Notes under the pieces: generated by a model
What the model saw: only the letters and a program-made list of their open reading frames with translations
Told to the model about the DNA's origin: nothing
Databases searched by the model: none
Position numbers and translations under genes: made by a program
NCBI GenBank assembly: GCA_017459985.1
Contig: JAFUBX010000011.1
Span: forward strand, 1 to 64,000
From: Parasporobacterium sp.
GTDB lineage: Bacteria; Bacillota; Clostridia; Lachnospirales; Lachnospiraceae
DNA length: 64,000 bases
Direction of reading: 5' to 3'
In this document: positions 18,693 through 29,004 of the stretch, one piece after another
How the letters are laid out: every line of letters begins with the position of its first letter
Numbering within the stretch: position 1 is the first letter of the stretch

Positions 18693-19130
18693 ATGTATAC
18701 AGCATCTGATTTTAACGGCGCATATCGGGATTATGTTCAGTTCAATAAAGACCTGATCGAAAGCCGGGGGGCATTTGGAGGGATTCTCAAGGTGTTCGGA
18801 TTTGATAAAACGGGAAATGATCCTGGACATGAAAAGTTCCTTTCGGAAATGAAATCCGCAATCCAGAGTGTCTGCAGCGAGCAGCCGGCTCCATATATCG
18901 CAGACCAGATTGCCGATGTCATCTTCTCCGCCCGGAAAACCTATGCAGATGAAGGAGTCTCCATCTATCTGTTTATCGCAGTGGAATCCTATGCGGTGGA
19001 TCTGATCCCCTTCCTGTCAAAGGAAAAGGCCCGGGAGCTGTTCCGGATGTATAAAGAAGAAAATCCCCGAAGGCTCTGGGTTCCCGCCCAGAAAACCACC
19101 TTCCAGGCGTTAAAAAAAGCTGCGCAGTAA
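18693..19130 (+). CDS. Hypothetical cytosolic protein
   Basis: This is a 145-aa soluble, helix-rich acidic protein that I do not recognise. It has no signal peptide or membrane segment. The start at 18693 is supported by an AGGAGA site 8 nt upstream and by a good promoter. It forms a single-gene unit between two divergent or convergent operons and ends inside a strong terminator whose stem overlaps its stop codon. It looks like a family restricted to related Clostridia, but I cannot confirm that. Confidence 0.7.
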   Translation: MYTASDFNGAYRDYVQFNKDLIESRGAFGGILKVFGFDKTGNDPGHEKFLSEMKSAIQSVCSEQPAPYIADQIADVIFSARKTYADEGVSIYLFIAVESYAVDLIPFLSKEKARELFRMYKEENPRRLWVPAQKTTFQALKKAAQ

Positions 19131-19145
19131 TGACGCAGCTTTTTT
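19112..19145. terminator. Strong bidirectional intrinsic terminator
   Basis: AGCTGCG (19118-19124) pairs with CGCAGCT (19134-19140). A-runs and T-runs flank the stem, so both strands have a U-tract. It serves the orphan gene on the plus strand and carB on the minus strand, and it overlaps the orphan gene's stop. Confidence 0.9.
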
Positions 19146-19172
19146 CATTTCTGCCTGTGTATCAATCCCTGC

Positions 19173-22100
19173 TCACGCGTCGATCGTCGCAATCTGCGGG
19201 ATCGTTTCCTCCAGCACATCCAGCACGATCCGCACCGTATCCAGGGAGGTAAATAAGGTCACGCCGTTCTGCACCGCACACTGCCGGATCGCCTCGCCAT
19301 CTTCGTAATGCACCCCGGAAAGAACCGCCCGGGTATTGATGATATAGCTGACATATCCCGCATGGATCGACTGCAGGATCTCATCACTGCCGTCGCTTAA
19401 TTTTCCCCGGATCCGGGTACGGATCCCGTGCTGCTTCAGATATTTTGCGGTTCCGATGGTTGCCTCAATATTGAAGCCCAGGTTGTAAAACCTGCGGATC
19501 AGAGGCAGTGCCTCCTCCTTGTCCTCATCCGCCAGGGTCACCACAACGGTGCCGTAATAACGCATCTTGACTCCGGACGCCTGCAGCGCTTTATAAAGAG
19601 CCCGGTTCAGCCGGACATCATATCCGATCGCTTCTCCCGTGGATTTCATTTCCGGAGACAGATACGCGTCCATGCCGTCCAGCTTGGCGAAGGAAAAGGC
19701 CGGCGCTTTCACATACCATTTATCCTTCTCCGGAGCCACCATCTGAGTGATCCCCTGGTCCTTCAGGCTCTCCCCCAGCATCACCCGGGTTGCGATCTTA
19801 CACAGCGGAAATCCGGCGGATTTGGACAGAAACGGAACACTCCGGGACGCCCGGGGATTCACCTCAATCACAAAGACCTGTTCTTCCTTATCCACGATAA
19901 ACTGGATATTAAACAATCCCACGATTCCGATGCCGAGTCCCAGACGGGTGGTATAATCCACAATGATATCCTTCACCTTCCGGGAAATGGAAAACGGCGG
20001 ATAGACACTGTTGCTGTCTCCGGAATGGACACCCGTCCGCTCCACCAGCTCCATGATGCCCGGGATAAAGACCTGTTCTCCGTCGCAGATGGCATCCACT
20101 TCCACTTCCTTGCCCAGAAGGTATTTGTCCACAAGCACCGGCTTGTCCTCATCCACTTCCACGGCATTTTTCAGATAATGCCGCAGCATCTCCTCATTTG
20201 CCACGATCTCCATGGCACGGCCGCCCAGAACGAAGCTGGGCCGTACCAGCACCGGATATCCGATCCGGGCTGCTGCCTGCACGCCGCTCTCGATGTCCGT
20301 CACAGCCTCCCCTTTGGGATTGGGGATCTTCAGGGATTTGATCACTTCATCAAAAGCGTCCCGGTTTTCCGCCTTTTCGATGGCCCGGCAGTCAGTGCCG
20401 ATGATCCGGACCCCTCTACGGGTCAGCGGTTCCGCCAGATTGACGGCGGTCTGCCCGCCCAGGGTCGCGATCACTCCTTCCGGATGTTCCAGATGGATTA
20501 CATTCATGACATCCTCTACGGTCAGCGGCTCAAAATACAGCTTGTCCGCTGTCGTGTAATCCGTGGAAACGGTTTCCGGATTATTGTTGATGACAATGGC
20601 TTCGTACCCCGCCTCATGGATCGTCTGAATGGCATGGACCGTGGAAAAGTCGAATTCCACGCCCTGCCCGATCCGGATCGGACCGGATCCCAGCACGATC
20701 ACCTTTTTCCGGTCGGAAACTATGGATTCGTTTTCCTCCTCATAGGTGGAATAAAAATACGGGACATAACTGTCAAACTCGCTGGCGCAGGTATCGATCA
20801 TTTTATAGACCGGGAAGATCCCCAGCTCGCACCGCCGGTTGTAGATTTCCTCTTCGGAAACATTCCACAGTTCCGCGATATAGGAATCGGAGAATCCCAT
20901 TTTCTTCGCTTCCACCAGAAGTTCGATGAAATTCGGGTTCAGCTCCATCTCCTTCTCGAAATCCACGATCTTCTTGATCTTATCCAGGAAGAACATGTCG
21001 ATCCCTGTAATATTGCAGATCCGGGAATGGTCCACCCCCATCCACATCAGCTGGGAAATGGCATAGATCCTGTCATCGGTTCCGCTCTTGATATATTCCA
21101 GCAGGTCGTCCACATCCATATTCTTCTTGTCGAATTTTTCCATATGGATATGGTTCTTGTTGATCTCCAGAGAACGGATCGCCTTCAGCAGGCTCTCTTC
21201 CATGGTCCGTCCCACACTCATGACTTCGCCGGTTGCCTTCATCTGGGTGGAAAGCGTATTGGAGGCGGAGGAAAACTTATCAAAGGGGAACCGGGGCATC
21301 TTGGTCACGACATAATCCAGGGATGGTTCAAAACAGGCCGGGGTATTCGCCAGCGGGATCTCATCCAGGTTCATGCCCACCGCGATCTTGGCGGACACCC
21401 GGGCAATCGGGTATCCGCTGGCTTTGGAAGCCAGCGCGGAAGAACGGGACACCCGGGGGTTGACCTCGATCACATAATAGCGGAAGGACTGGGGATCCAG
21501 CGCAAACTGCACATTGCAGCCTCCCTTGACATTCAGGGCACGGATGATCTTCAGAGCACTGTCCCGCAGCATCTGGTATTCTTTGTTGGTCAGGGTCTGA
21601 ACCGGCGCCACAACGATGGAATCTCCGGTATGGATGCCCACCGGATCCAGGTTCTCCATGCTGCAGACCGTGATGGCCGTATCATTGGCATCCCGCATGA
21701 CCTCATATTCGATTTCCTTGTATCCTTTGATGCTTTTTTCGATCAGGACCTGATGGACGGGAGACTGTTCCAGCGCATTCTTCATCATCTCTTCCAGTTC
21801 CTCCGGTGTATCGGCAAATCCTCCGCCGGTGCCTCCCAGAGTAAAGGCCGGCCGAAGGATCACCGGGTACCCCAGTTCCTTAGCCGCTTCCAGAGCTTCT
21901 TCCGCGCTGTAGGTGATCCGGGAAGGAACCACCGGTTCTCCGATCTGTTCACACAGTTCCTTGAACAGTTCCCGGTCCTCCGCCCGTTCAATACTGTCCG
22001 CGTCCGTTCCCAGAAGTTCGATCTCGCATTCCTCCAGGACTCCCTTTCTGGCCAGCTGCATGGCCAGATTCAGTCCGGTCTGTCCCCCGATTCCCGGCAC

Positions 22101-22358
22101 GATGGCATCCGGCCGTTCCCGCCGGCAGATACGCGCCACATATTCCAGGGTCAGGGGTTCCATATAGACCTTGTCGGCAATGGAGGTATCCGTCATGATG
22201 GTTGCCGGATTGGAATTGGCCAGGATGACCTCATACCCTTCTTCCCGCAGCGCCAGACAGGCCTGGGTGCCGGCATAATCGAATTCCGCTGCCTGCCCGA
22301 TCACGATCGGTCCCGAACCGATCACAAGGACCTTCTTAATATCTGTTCTTTTAGGCAT
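19173..22358 (-). CDS. carB: Carbamoyl-phosphate synthase large subunit
   Basis: This 1061-aa synthetase subunit makes carbamoyl phosphate for pyrimidines and arginine. Two homologous ATP-grasp halves are obvious. The first starts [20 protein letters not shown] near residue 11, and the second [18 protein letters not shown] near residue 555. Each carries an EVNPR motif ([16 protein letters not shown] and [16 protein letters not shown]). The MGS-like allosteric domain occupies about the last 130 residues. It overlaps the carA end by 8 nt, which indicates coupling, and ends at a strong terminator. Confidence 0.97.
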   Translation of the reverse strand: MPKRTDIKKVLVIGSGPIVIGQAAEFDYAGTQACLALREEGYEVILANSNPATIMTDTSIADKVYMEPLTLEYVARICRRERPDAIVPGIGGQTGLNLAMQLARKGVLEECEIELLGTDADSIERAEDRELFKELCEQIGEPVVPSRITYSAEEALEAAKELGYPVILRPAFTLGGTGGGFADTPEELEEMMKNALEQSPVHQVLIEKSIKGYKEIEYEVMRDANDTAITVCSMENLDPVGIHTGDSIVVAPVQTLTNKEYQMLRDSALKIIRALNVKGGCNVQFALDPQSFRYYVIEVNPRVSRSSALASKASGYPIARVSAKIAVGMNLDEIPLANTPACFEPSLDYVVTKMPRFPFDKFSSASNTLSTQMKATGEVMSVGRTMEESLLKAIRSLEINKNHIHMEKFDKKNMDVDDLLEYIKSGTDDRIYAISQLMWMGVDHSRICNITGIDMFFLDKIKKIVDFEKEMELNPNFIELLVEAKKMGFSDSYIAELWNVSEEEIYNRRCELGIFPVYKMIDTCASEFDSYVPYFYSTYEEENESIVSDRKKVIVLGSGPIRIGQGVEFDFSTVHAIQTIHEAGYEAIVINNNPETVSTDYTTADKLYFEPLTVEDVMNVIHLEHPEGVIATLGGQTAVNLAEPLTRRGVRIIGTDCRAIEKAENRDAFDEVIKSLKIPNPKGEAVTDIESGVQAAARIGYPVLVRPSFVLGGRAMEIVANEEMLRHYLKNAVEVDEDKPVLVDKYLLGKEVEVDAICDGEQVFIPGIMELVERTGVHSGDSNSVYPPFSISRKVKDIIVDYTTRLGLGIGIVGLFNIQFIVDKEEQVFVIEVNPRASRSVPFLSKSAGFPLCKIATRVMLGESLKDQGITQMVAPEKDKWYVKAPAFSFAKLDGMDAYLSPEMKSTGEAIGYDVRLNRALYKALQASGVKMRYYGTVVVTLADEDKEEALPLIRRFYNLGFNIEATIGTAKYLKQHGIRTRIRGKLSDGSDEILQSIHAGYVSYIINTRAVLSGVHYEDGEAIRQCAVQNGVTLFTSLDTVRIVLDVLEETIPQIATIDA

Positions 22359-23445
22359 TTTCCCGGGCCTCCTTCATCACTTTGATAAACCGGTCAAACA
22401 AATAATCGCTGTCCTGGGGTCCCGGAGCGCTCTCCGGATGATACTGCACACTGAAGACCCGGTCTTTCACGCATTCCACCCCTTCCACCGTCTGATCCAG
22501 GAGATTGAGATGGGTGACGGTAAGATCCGTGTTCCGGACACTGTCCAGATCCACGGCATAGCTGTGGTTCTGGGAGGTGATCTCGATCTTTCCGGTGGCC
22601 AGGTTCTTTACGGGATGATTGCCTCCCCGGTGTCCGAACTTCAGTTTATAGGTCCGCGCCCCGTAGGCCAGGGAAATGATCTGATGTCCCAGGCAGATCC
22701 CGAAGATCGGGTACTGTCCCTTCAGCGCCCGGACGGTCTGGATCACTGGTGTCACATCCTCGGGATCTCCGGGCCCGTTTGACAGGAAGATCCCGTCCGG
22801 ATTCATGAATGCGATCTCCTCCGGGGTGGTATCATAGGGAACGATCGTCACATTGCATCCGTACCGGTTCAGGCTCCGGATAATATTCAGCTTGATCCCG
22901 CAGTCCACCGCCACCACGTTGAACTGGTGGTTGGAGGTCCGGCTGTACCAGGTCTTGGTACTGCTGACCCGGGACACCGCATCATGGGGCACCGGGGTGC
23001 TGCGGATGATCTGCAGTCCCTCCTCCAGAGATGTATGAAGATCCGTCATCAGGACCCGCCGCGAACCGATATCCCGGATGCTCCGGGTCAGTTTCCTGGT
23101 ATCCACTCCATAGATCCCCGGAATATCGTTTTCCTCCAACAGTTCCGAGAGGGTTTTTGTATAGCGGAAATTGGAGGGCATGTCATTATAATCCCGGACG
23201 ATCAGGCCTCCGATGGAAATATTCTTGCTTTCATAATCATCATCCGTGATCCCATAGTTTCCGATCAGCGGATAGGTCATGACCACCATCTGGTCGGTGT
23301 AGGAAGGATCCGAGACGATCTCCTGATATCCCACCATGGAGGTGTTGAAAACGATCTCACAGACCCGGGGAACATTTCCTCCGAATCCGTATCCGTAATA
23401 TTCTGTCCCGTCCTCCAGGATGATTTTTCTGTCAATTCTGTTCAT
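22351..23445 (-). CDS. carA: Carbamoyl-phosphate synthase small subunit
   Basis: This glutaminase subunit passes ammonia to CarB. The N-terminal CPSase domain has [17 protein letters not shown]. The class I amidotransferase triad shows as Cys in FGICLGHQ (near residue 249) and His/Glu in [11 protein letters not shown]. The length (364 aa) is normal. It is the first gene of the carAB operon, with a candidate promoter about 55 nt upstream. I see no PyrR-type attenuator in the short leader. Confidence 0.96.
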   Translation of the reverse strand: MNRIDRKIILEDGTEYYGYGFGGNVPRVCEIVFNTSMVGYQEIVSDPSYTDQMVVMTYPLIGNYGITDDDYESKNISIGGLIVRDYNDMPSNFRYTKTLSELLEENDIPGIYGVDTRKLTRSIRDIGSRRVLMTDLHTSLEEGLQIIRSTPVPHDAVSRVSSTKTWYSRTSNHQFNVVAVDCGIKLNIIRSLNRYGCNVTIVPYDTTPEEIAFMNPDGIFLSNGPGDPEDVTPVIQTVRALKGQYPIFGICLGHQIISLAYGARTYKLKFGHRGGNHPVKNLATGKIEITSQNHSYAVDLDSVRNTDLTVTHLNLLDQTVEGVECVKDRVFSVQYHPESAPGPQDSDYLFDRFIKVMKEARENA

Positions 23446-23498
23446 AGGATTCTCTCTTGATAATTTGCTGCGTTAATGTGCTGTAATATTCAGCGGAG

Positions 23499-23527
23499 AT
23501 TATACAAAATTTCTGTTTTCTTGTGTA
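23499..23527 (-). promoter_or_regulatory. Candidate carAB promoter
   Basis: On the minus strand a perfect TATAAT (23499-23504), preceded by TG, lies 17 nt from TACACA (23522-23527). The implied leader is only about 45 nt. Confidence 0.6.
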
Positions 23528-23541
23528 GTGGAAAATCGCAA

Positions 23542-23576
23542 AAATGCGGTGCCGGATCTGATGCCGCACCGCATTT
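23542..23576 (-). terminator. Terminator after the GGGtGRT gene
   Basis: An 11-bp stem (23542-23552 with 23566-23576) lies 35 nt past the gene's stop and is followed on the minus strand by TTTTTGCGATTTT. Confidence 0.85.
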
Positions 23577-23611
23577 GACTGCTTTCCTGCTCCCTCTTCG
23601 GGGTCAGTGTC

Positions 23612-24610
23612 TTATTTCATGGCTTCCGCTACGGCAACAGCCACTGCGACGGTCGCGCCGACCATCGGGTTATTGCCCATACCGATCAGTCCCATCATTT
23701 CCACATGGGCAGGAACGGAAGACGAACCTGCAAACTGCGCGTCAGAATGCATTCTGCCCATGGTGTCCGTCATACCATAGGATGCCGGGCCGGCTGCCAT
23801 GTTGTCCGGATGCAGGGTACGTCCCGTGCCGCCGCCGGAGGCAACGGAGAAATACTTCTTGCCCTGCTCGATGCATTCCTTCTTGTAGGTGCCTGCGACC
23901 GGATGCTGGAAACGGGTCGGGTTGGTAGAGTTGCCGGTAATGGAGACATCCACGCCTTCCTTATGCATGATGGCAACACCTTCCTGCACATCATTGGCGC
24001 CGTAGCAGTTGACCTGTCCGCGGACACCGTCGGAATACTTGGTTCTGGAGATCTCTTTCAGTTCTCCCGTGTAATAATCATATTCCGTCTGTACATAGGT
24101 GAATCCGTTAATCCGGGAAATGATCTTGGCTGCGTCCTTGCCCAGTCCGTTCAAGATGACACGGAGCGGCTTGGTTCTGACCCGGTTGGCCTTCTCTGCG
24201 ATTCCGATGGCGCCTTCTGCGGCGGCAAAGGACTCATGCCCTGCCAGGAATGCGAAGCACTCGGTTTCTTCTTCCAGAAGCATCTTGCCCAGATTGCCGT
24301 GTCCGAGACCGACCTTTCTCTGATCCGCCACAGAACCGGGGATGCAGAAAGCCTGCAGGCCCTCGCCCAGGGTGGCTGCGATATCTGCGGCACGGGTCTG
24401 GCCCTTCTTGATGGCCAGAGCGGCCCCAAGGGTATATGCCCAGCATGCATTTTCAAAGCAGATCGGCTGGATTCCCTTCACCTGATTGTAGATATCAAGT
24501 CCTTTGTCCTTCGTGATCTTCTCCGCTTCTTCCAGTGAGGAGATTCCATACTGCTCCAAAACCTGATTGATCTGATCAATCCGTCTTTCATATGATTCAA
24601 ATAATGCCAT
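23612..24610 (-). CDS. GGGtGRT protein
   Basis: This 332-aa protein belongs to the family named for its motif, here SGGGTGRTLHPDNMA near residue 270, followed by ASYGMTDTMGRMHSD. Several conserved cysteines (PICFENACW near residue 50, QAFCIPG, VNCYGAND) and a Gly/Ala-rich C-terminus are also visible. There is no membrane segment. No biochemical function is established for the family. It lies 15 nt downstream of a NifU-like scaffold gene, the usual partner. A role in iron-sulfur or thiol chemistry is inferred from context only. A strong terminator follows. Confidence 0.9.
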   Translation of the reverse strand: MALFESYERRIDQINQVLEQYGISSLEEAEKITKDKGLDIYNQVKGIQPICFENACWAYTLGAALAIKKGQTRAADIAATLGEGLQAFCIPGSVADQRKVGLGHGNLGKMLLEEETECFAFLAGHESFAAAEGAIGIAEKANRVRTKPLRVILNGLGKDAAKIISRINGFTYVQTEYDYYTGELKEISRTKYSDGVRGQVNCYGANDVQEGVAIMHKEGVDVSITGNSTNPTRFQHPVAGTYKKECIEQGKKYFSVASGGGTGRTLHPDNMAAGPASYGMTDTMGRMHSDAQFAGSSSVPAHVEMMGLIGMGNNPMVGATVAVAVAVAEAMK

Positions 24611-24625
24611 GTGCTCTCCTCCTTT

Positions 24626-25318
24626 CTATTCACATCTCGGATCAATGATCCTGGCTGCGTCCGCAACACGTCCGTACTGGCCCTTTGCCTTTTCCCATGC
24701 GGTATTGGGGTCGTCGCCCTTCTTGATAAAGTCGGTCATCTTGCCCAGGCTTACGAACTGATATCCGATGATCTCATCATTCTCATCCAGTGCGATCCCG
24801 GTGACATAACCTTCGGTCATCTCCAGATATCTGGGGCCCTTTGCCTTTGTTCCGTACATGGTTCCGATCTGGCTTCTCAATCCTTTGCCCAGATCCTCAA
24901 GGCCTGCGCCCACCGGAAGTCCGCCTTCGGAGAATGCGGTCTGGCTGCGTCCGTAGACGATCTGCAGGAACAGCTCTCTCATCGCGGTATTGATGGCGTC
25001 ACAGACCAGGTCTGTATTAAGCGCTTCCAGGATGGTCTTTCCGGGCAGGATCTCTGCTGCCATGGCTGCGGAATGGGTCATTCCGGAACAGCCGATGGTT
25101 TCGATCAGGGCTTCCTCGATAATTCCGTCCTTCACATTCAGGGTCAGCTTGCAGGTCCCCTGCTGAGGAGCGCACCAGCCGATTCCGTGTGTCAGACCAT
25201 TAATGTCTTTGATTTCTTTTGCTTTTGTCCATTGTCCCTCCTGAGGGATCGGAGCCGGGCCGTGATTGGCGCCGGATGCGACCGGACACATCAGTTCCAC
25301 TTCTTTTGAATAAATCAT
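24626..25318 (-). CDS. NifU/IscU-like iron-sulfur scaffold protein
   Basis: This 230-aa protein has features of the NifU N-terminal scaffold fold: GIGWCAPQQGTCKL, IETIGCSGMTHS and NTDLVCDAINTAM supply the candidate ligand cysteines. It is longer than IscU (about 130 aa), with an extra C-terminal domain. No cysteine desulfurase (nifS/iscS) is adjacent, unlike isc or suf loci. The GGAGG ribosome site is strong. It pairs with the GGGtGRT gene across 15 nt and probably shares its transcript. It may serve a specialised client rather than general Fe-S assembly. Confidence 0.85.
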   Translation of the reverse strand: MIYSKEVELMCPVASGANHGPAPIPQEGQWTKAKEIKDINGLTHGIGWCAPQQGTCKLTLNVKDGIIEEALIETIGCSGMTHSAAMAAEILPGKTILEALNTDLVCDAINTAMRELFLQIVYGRSQTAFSEGGLPVGAGLEDLGKGLRSQIGTMYGTKAKGPRYLEMTEGYVTGIALDENDEIIGYQFVSLGKMTDFIKKGDDPNTAWEKAKGQYGRVADAARIIDPRCE

Positions 25319-25364
25319 CTGATCCTCCCTTTTTTATTTATTTTTTAAACCGCCTGTCATTTTA

Positions 25365-25826
25365 TCAGACATCGGATTCTCTTTCAAGAAATTTACCGGT
25401 GCTGCCGAATCCGCCGCTTCCCCTCCGGGTTTCGTGCAGTTCTTCCGTCTCCTCCCAGCAGGCCTTCAGGAACGGTACGATCACCATCTGGGCGATCCGC
25501 TCTCCCGGTTCGATCACCCGGTCCTGCCGGGAATGATTGTACAGAGAGACCAGGATCTCCCCCCGGTAATCCGCGTCGATCACGCCGACTTTATTGGAGG
25601 GCGCCAATCCCTGTTTCACCGCCAGTCCGCTGCGGGCAAAGATCAGTCCCGCATACCCCTCCGGGATCTCCATGGCCAGTCCGGTGGGGACCAGATATGC
25701 CTCCCCGGCCGGGATCGTCACCGGGCCATCCAGACAGGCATACAGATCGGCGCCTGCGGAATACTCGGTTCCGTAGGTGGGAAGCTGGGCGTCGCTTCTG
25801 AGTTTTTTGACGGAAATCGGATTCAT
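25365..25826 (-). CDS. dut: dUTP diphosphatase
   Basis: This trimeric dUTPase converts dUTP to dUMP, protecting DNA from uracil and supplying thymidylate synthesis. All five family motifs are present in 153 aa: SAGADLYA, FARSGLAVK, GVIDADYRGE, GERIAQMVI and the C-terminal RGSGGFGSTG. It sits 20 nt after glnS and 46 nt before the NifU-like gene. Confidence 0.95.
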   Translation of the reverse strand: MNPISVKKLRSDAQLPTYGTEYSAGADLYACLDGPVTIPAGEAYLVPTGLAMEIPEGYAGLIFARSGLAVKQGLAPSNKVGVIDADYRGEILVSLYNHSRQDRVIEPGERIAQMVIVPFLKACWEETEELHETRRGSGGFGSTGKFLERESDV

Positions 25827-25846
25827 TTTTCGGTCCTTTACAGACG

Positions 25847-27490
25847 TTACTGGTTTGCGGGCAGCTTGAAGGAACTCTTCAGGGAGACGATCCGGTTAAA
25901 TACCAGATGATCCTCTGTAGTATCCTTCGGATCCACGGCAAAATATCCCTGGCGCACAAACTGGAACCGGTCATACGCCTTTGCGTCTTTCAACGCAGGT
26001 TCCACATAGCAGGAGGGCATTACCGTCAGGGAATTGGGATTCACATTCCGTTCCTCATCCACCAGCTGCTCGTATAATCTGGCTTCGGTCTTCACAGCAT
26101 GCCGGGCGCTGGCCCAGTGGATCGTTCCTTTGACCTTGCGGCCTTCAAATCCGGATCCGGAACGGGTCTCAGGATCATAGGTGACATGAACTTCCGTCAC
26201 CTTCCCGGTCTCATCCTTTTTATAATCCACGCAGGTTACGAAATACGCGTTCATCAGACGCACTTCATTTCCCGGGAACAGCCGGAAATATTTCTTCGGC
26301 GGCTCCTCCATAAAATCCTCCCGGTCAATATACAGTTCTTTGCAGAACGGGACCTTACGGCTTCCCATGGATTCATTTTCCGGATTATTGACGGCTTCCA
26401 TCCATTCCACCTGATCCTCCGGATAATTATCGATGATCAGTCTGATCGGATCGATGACCGCCATATAGCGGGGAGCCTTCGGTTTCAGATCTTCCCGGAT
26501 GCAGTACTCCAGCATTGCATAATCTGAGGAGCTCTGGGCTTTGGATACACCGGATAATTCGATGAACATCCGAATGGATTCCGGGGTAAATCCTCTTCTT
26601 CGCAGGGCCGCGATGGTCACCAGCCGCGGATCATCCCATCCGTCCACGGTTCCGTCCGCCACCAGCTGCTTGATGTAGCGCTTGCCGGTGATCACGCCCG
26701 TCAGATACATCTTGGCAAACTCGATCTGGCGCGGCGGCTGCTCAAATCCCACATTCTGCACGACCCAGTCATATAACGGCCTGTGATCTTCAAATTCCAT
26801 GGTACAGATCGAATGGGTCACGCCCTCCACGGCGTCTTCGATGGGATGGGCGAAATCATACATGGGATAAATGCACCACTGATCGCCGGTCCTGTGATGG
26901 GACACATGGGCAACCCGGTAGATCACCGGATCTCTCATATTCATATTAGGAGAGGCCATGTCAATCTTCGCCCGAAGCACCTTGGCTCCGTCCTCGATCT
27001 CCCCGTTCTTCATCTGCTCGAACAGGGCCAGGTTTTCCTCCACGCTCCGGTTCCTGTAGGGACTTTCCTTTCCCGGCTGCTCGAAGGTTCCCCGGTACTC
27101 TTTAATCTCCTCCGCCGTCAGATCGCAGACAAAGGCCTTTCCGTCCCGGATCAGCTTCACGGCTGCTTCATACATTTTTTCAAAATAATCAGACGCAAAA
27201 TACAGCCGGTCTTCAAAATCCGCTCCCAGCCATTCCACATCGGCCTTGATGGACTCCACAAATTCCACGTCCTCTTTGACCGGATTGGTATCATCAAAAC
27301 GGAGATTGAAGGTGCCATGGTATTCCTGTGCCAGTCCGTAATTCAACAGGATCGATTTGGCATGCCCGATATGCAGATATCCGTTCGGCTCCGGCGGAAA
27401 TCGGGTTTCCACGTGATCATACACGCCGGCTGCCAGATCCTTATCGATCTCATTCTCGATAAAATTTCTTGAGACCCTGGTTTCTTCCAT
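25847..27490 (-). CDS. glnS: Glutamine--tRNA ligase
   Basis: It charges tRNA-Gln directly. The signature [17 protein letters not shown] is near residue 30, followed by the GlnRS-specific [15 protein letters not shown]. The KMSKS-like loop is [15 protein letters not shown]. The two C-terminal anticodon-binding beta barrels complete 547 aa. The ATG at 27490 has GGAGG 11 nt upstream; a TTG two codons earlier is also possible. Many Bacillota instead use GatCAB transamidation, so this gene is of transfer-derived type. Confidence 0.94.
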   Translation of the reverse strand: MEETRVSRNFIENEIDKDLAAGVYDHVETRFPPEPNGYLHIGHAKSILLNYGLAQEYHGTFNLRFDDTNPVKEDVEFVESIKADVEWLGADFEDRLYFASDYFEKMYEAAVKLIRDGKAFVCDLTAEEIKEYRGTFEQPGKESPYRNRSVEENLALFEQMKNGEIEDGAKVLRAKIDMASPNMNMRDPVIYRVAHVSHHRTGDQWCIYPMYDFAHPIEDAVEGVTHSICTMEFEDHRPLYDWVVQNVGFEQPPRQIEFAKMYLTGVITGKRYIKQLVADGTVDGWDDPRLVTIAALRRRGFTPESIRMFIELSGVSKAQSSSDYAMLEYCIREDLKPKAPRYMAVIDPIRLIIDNYPEDQVEWMEAVNNPENESMGSRKVPFCKELYIDREDFMEEPPKKYFRLFPGNEVRLMNAYFVTCVDYKKDETGKVTEVHVTYDPETRSGSGFEGRKVKGTIHWASARHAVKTEARLYEQLVDEERNVNPNSLTVMPSCYVEPALKDAKAYDRFQFVRQGYFAVDPKDTTEDHLVFNRIVSLKSSFKLPANQ

Positions 27491-27534
27491 AGTCAATACT
27501 GCCTCCCAATTACTGGATTGTTGATGAAACTTAT

Positions 27535-27572
27535 AAAAAGGCGAGGCTATATATAAATATATGTGCCTCGCC
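27535..27572 (-). terminator. Terminator of the infC-rpmI-rplT operon
   Basis: GGCGAGGC (27540-27547) pairs with GCCTCGCC (27565-27572) around an AT-rich loop that can pair further. On the minus strand TTTTT follows (27535-27539). Confidence 0.9.
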
Positions 27573-27586
27573 GATAGTATCAGGAC

Positions 27587-27943
27587 TTACTGAATTGCAG
27601 CCTTTGCTGTTTCTGCCAGCTGTGCAAATGCTGCCGGGTCATTGACTGCGATATCAGCCAGAACCTTTCTGTTCAGGTCAGAACCGGCCATCTTCAGACC
27701 ATGCATGAATCTGCTGTAGGACAGGCCGTTGATTCTTGCTGCGGCATTGATCCTTGCGATCCACAGCTGTCTCATCTGGCGTTTTCTCTGCTTTCTTCCT
27801 GCATAGGAGCTGGCCAGAGCTCTCATTACGGACTGCTTTGCGATTCTATACTGTTTGGATCTGGCTCCTCTGTATCCCTTTGCCAGCTTTAATGTTCTGT
27901 TATGTCTTTTCTTGGCATTTAAGCCGCCTTTAATTCTTGCCAT
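27587..27943 (-). CDS. rplT: 50S ribosomal protein L20
   Basis: This 118-aa, highly basic protein binds 23S rRNA early in 50S assembly. It has the family start [16 protein letters not shown] and [20 protein letters not shown]. It is the last gene of infC-rpmI-rplT. In Firmicutes L20 also represses its own operon by binding the leader, and a matching leader lies upstream of infC here. Confidence 0.98.
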   Translation of the reverse strand: MARIKGGLNAKKRHNRTLKLAKGYRGARSKQYRIAKQSVMRALASSYAGRKQRKRQMRQLWIARINAAARINGLSYSRFMHGLKMAGSDLNRKVLADIAVNDPAAFAQLAETAKAAIQ

Positions 27944-27965
27944 TCTTCATTCCTCCAATCTAATC

Positions 27966-28163
27966 CTACAGGTATGGTAAGATCTTCTTCATGTTCTTAA
28001 CATTGGTAGCATCAGTCATTGTTGCTTTACGAAGGTTACGTTTTCTCTTCGTAGTCTTCTTTGTAAGAATATGGCTCTTAAATGCCTTATTTCTCTTTAA
28101 GTTCCCATCTGCTGTCTTTTTGAAACGTTTCGCAGCTGCTCTTTTTGTTTTTACCTTTGGCAT
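27966..28163 (-). CDS. rpmI: 50S ribosomal protein L35
   Basis: This 65-aa basic ribosomal protein has the typical [17 protein letters not shown] start and [17 protein letters not shown] core. It is the middle gene of infC-rpmI-rplT, 38 nt after infC and 22 nt before rplT. Confidence 0.98.
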   Translation of the reverse strand: MPKVKTKRAAAKRFKKTADGNLKRNKAFKSHILTKKTTKRKRNLRKATMTDATNVKNMKKILPYL

Positions 28164-28201
28164 ATCTATCCCTCCTAGTCATAAACTATTGATTAACAGT
28201 G

Positions 28202-28705
28202 TTATCGTTTTTTGGTCAGGAACATTACCATATTCCGTCCCTCAACCTTTGGCAACTTATCCACATTGGCGACATCGGACAGCATTTCCGCAAAATCATC
28301 AAGGATGTGCTTGCTCTCATTCATATGAGCCATTTCCCTGCCGCGGAATCTGAGGGCCACCTTGACTTTGTCGCCTTTTTCAATGAACTTTCTGGCATTG
28401 TTGGCTTTCGTTTTGATATCATTGACATCAATATTAGGGGAAAGCCGGATCTCTTTGACCTCAACTGTCTTCTGTTTCTTCTTTGCTTCCTTCTCCCTCT
28501 GGATCTGCTCATAACGGAACTTGCCGTAATCGATGATCCTGCATACGGGAGGATTGGCCTTCGGCGCGATCAGAACCAGGTCCACTTCCGCCTCGTCAGC
28601 TTTCGCAAGCGCTTCCTGCAGGCTGAAAATCCCCAGCTGCTGGCCTTCTTCACCAAGAAGTCTTACTTCCTTCGCACGGATTTGTTCATTAATTAAGTTG
28701 TCGAT
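28202..28705 (-). CDS. infC: Translation initiation factor IF-3
   Basis: IF-3 binds the 30S subunit and enforces start-codon selection. The N-domain starts LINEQIRAKEVRLLGEEGQQLG, followed by a Lys-rich linker and the C-domain (RLSPNIDVNDI, VALRFRGREMAH). No ATG, GTG or TTG lies at the expected start. GGGAGG is followed after 4 nt by ATT (28708) and after 7 nt by ATC (28705). I use ATC for spacing; ATT is nearly as likely. A rare start is characteristic of infC and lets IF-3 regulate itself. An upstream in-frame ATG at 28840 would read through the leader and is unlikely. Confidence 0.95.
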   Translation of the reverse strand: MDNLINEQIRAKEVRLLGEEGQQLGIFSLQEALAKADEAEVDLVLIAPKANPPVCRIIDYGKFRYEQIQREKEAKKKQKTVEVKEIRLSPNIDVNDIKTKANNARKFIEKGDKVKVALRFRGREMAHMNESKHILDDFAEMLSDVANVDKLPKVEGRNMVMFLTKKR

Positions 28706-28708
28706 AAT

Positions 28709-28927
28709 TGTACCTCCCAAGTGGTATACACTTTTACTGAACCCTAAACTCTCCTGTCGGATCCTGCAAAACCGGTTACCCATACCGCTGCAGGTGCATG
28801 AAAAAAGCAGATATCCGATATCTGCCCTCAAAACCCGCACTCTGACCTGCAGAGTATTCCGGAAATGTGAACCCGCGTGCGCCCGATTGCGACGGGGTGA
28901 GAGCAGAACTCTTCTTCGTTTTTATGC
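28709..28927 (-). promoter_or_regulatory. L20-type leader of infC-rpmI-rplT
   Basis: About 220 nt separate the predicted transcription start from infC. The leader contains a hairpin (28839-28844 with 28850-28855) and then a complete intrinsic terminator at 28801-28825. About 90 nt after that comes the infC ribosome site. This layout matches the L20 leader attenuators known in Firmicutes, in which excess L20 favours termination. I assign it from position and structure, not from a covariance-model match. Confidence 0.72.
28801..28825 (-). terminator. Attenuator in the infC leader
   Basis: The near-perfect palindrome GCAGATATCGGATATCTGC (28807-28825) is followed directly on the minus strand by TTTTTT (28801-28806). 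It lies inside the infC leader, upstream of the genes it would control. Confidence 0.85.
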
Positions 28928-28933
28928 GTAGCT

Positions 28934-28962
28934 ATACTAGCATCATTGCTGTTGTCTGTCAA
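28934..28962 (-). promoter_or_regulatory. Promoter of infC-rpmI-rplT
   Basis: The -35 TTGACA (28957-28962) is perfect. A 17-nt spacer leads to TAGTAT (28934-28939). The predicted start is near 28927. Confidence 0.85.
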
Positions 28963-29004
28963 CCGGAAAATAAAATCCGGATCTGAAACCCGGGCCGATC
29001 TCTC

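Noticed and set aside
19428..22385. Very long open frame antisense to carB
   Set aside because: It mirrors the carB codon pattern, has no family resemblance and no ribosome site. carB is certain.
23446..23498. PyrR-type attenuator before carA
   Set aside because: The leader is about 45 nt and has no terminator/antiterminator pair.
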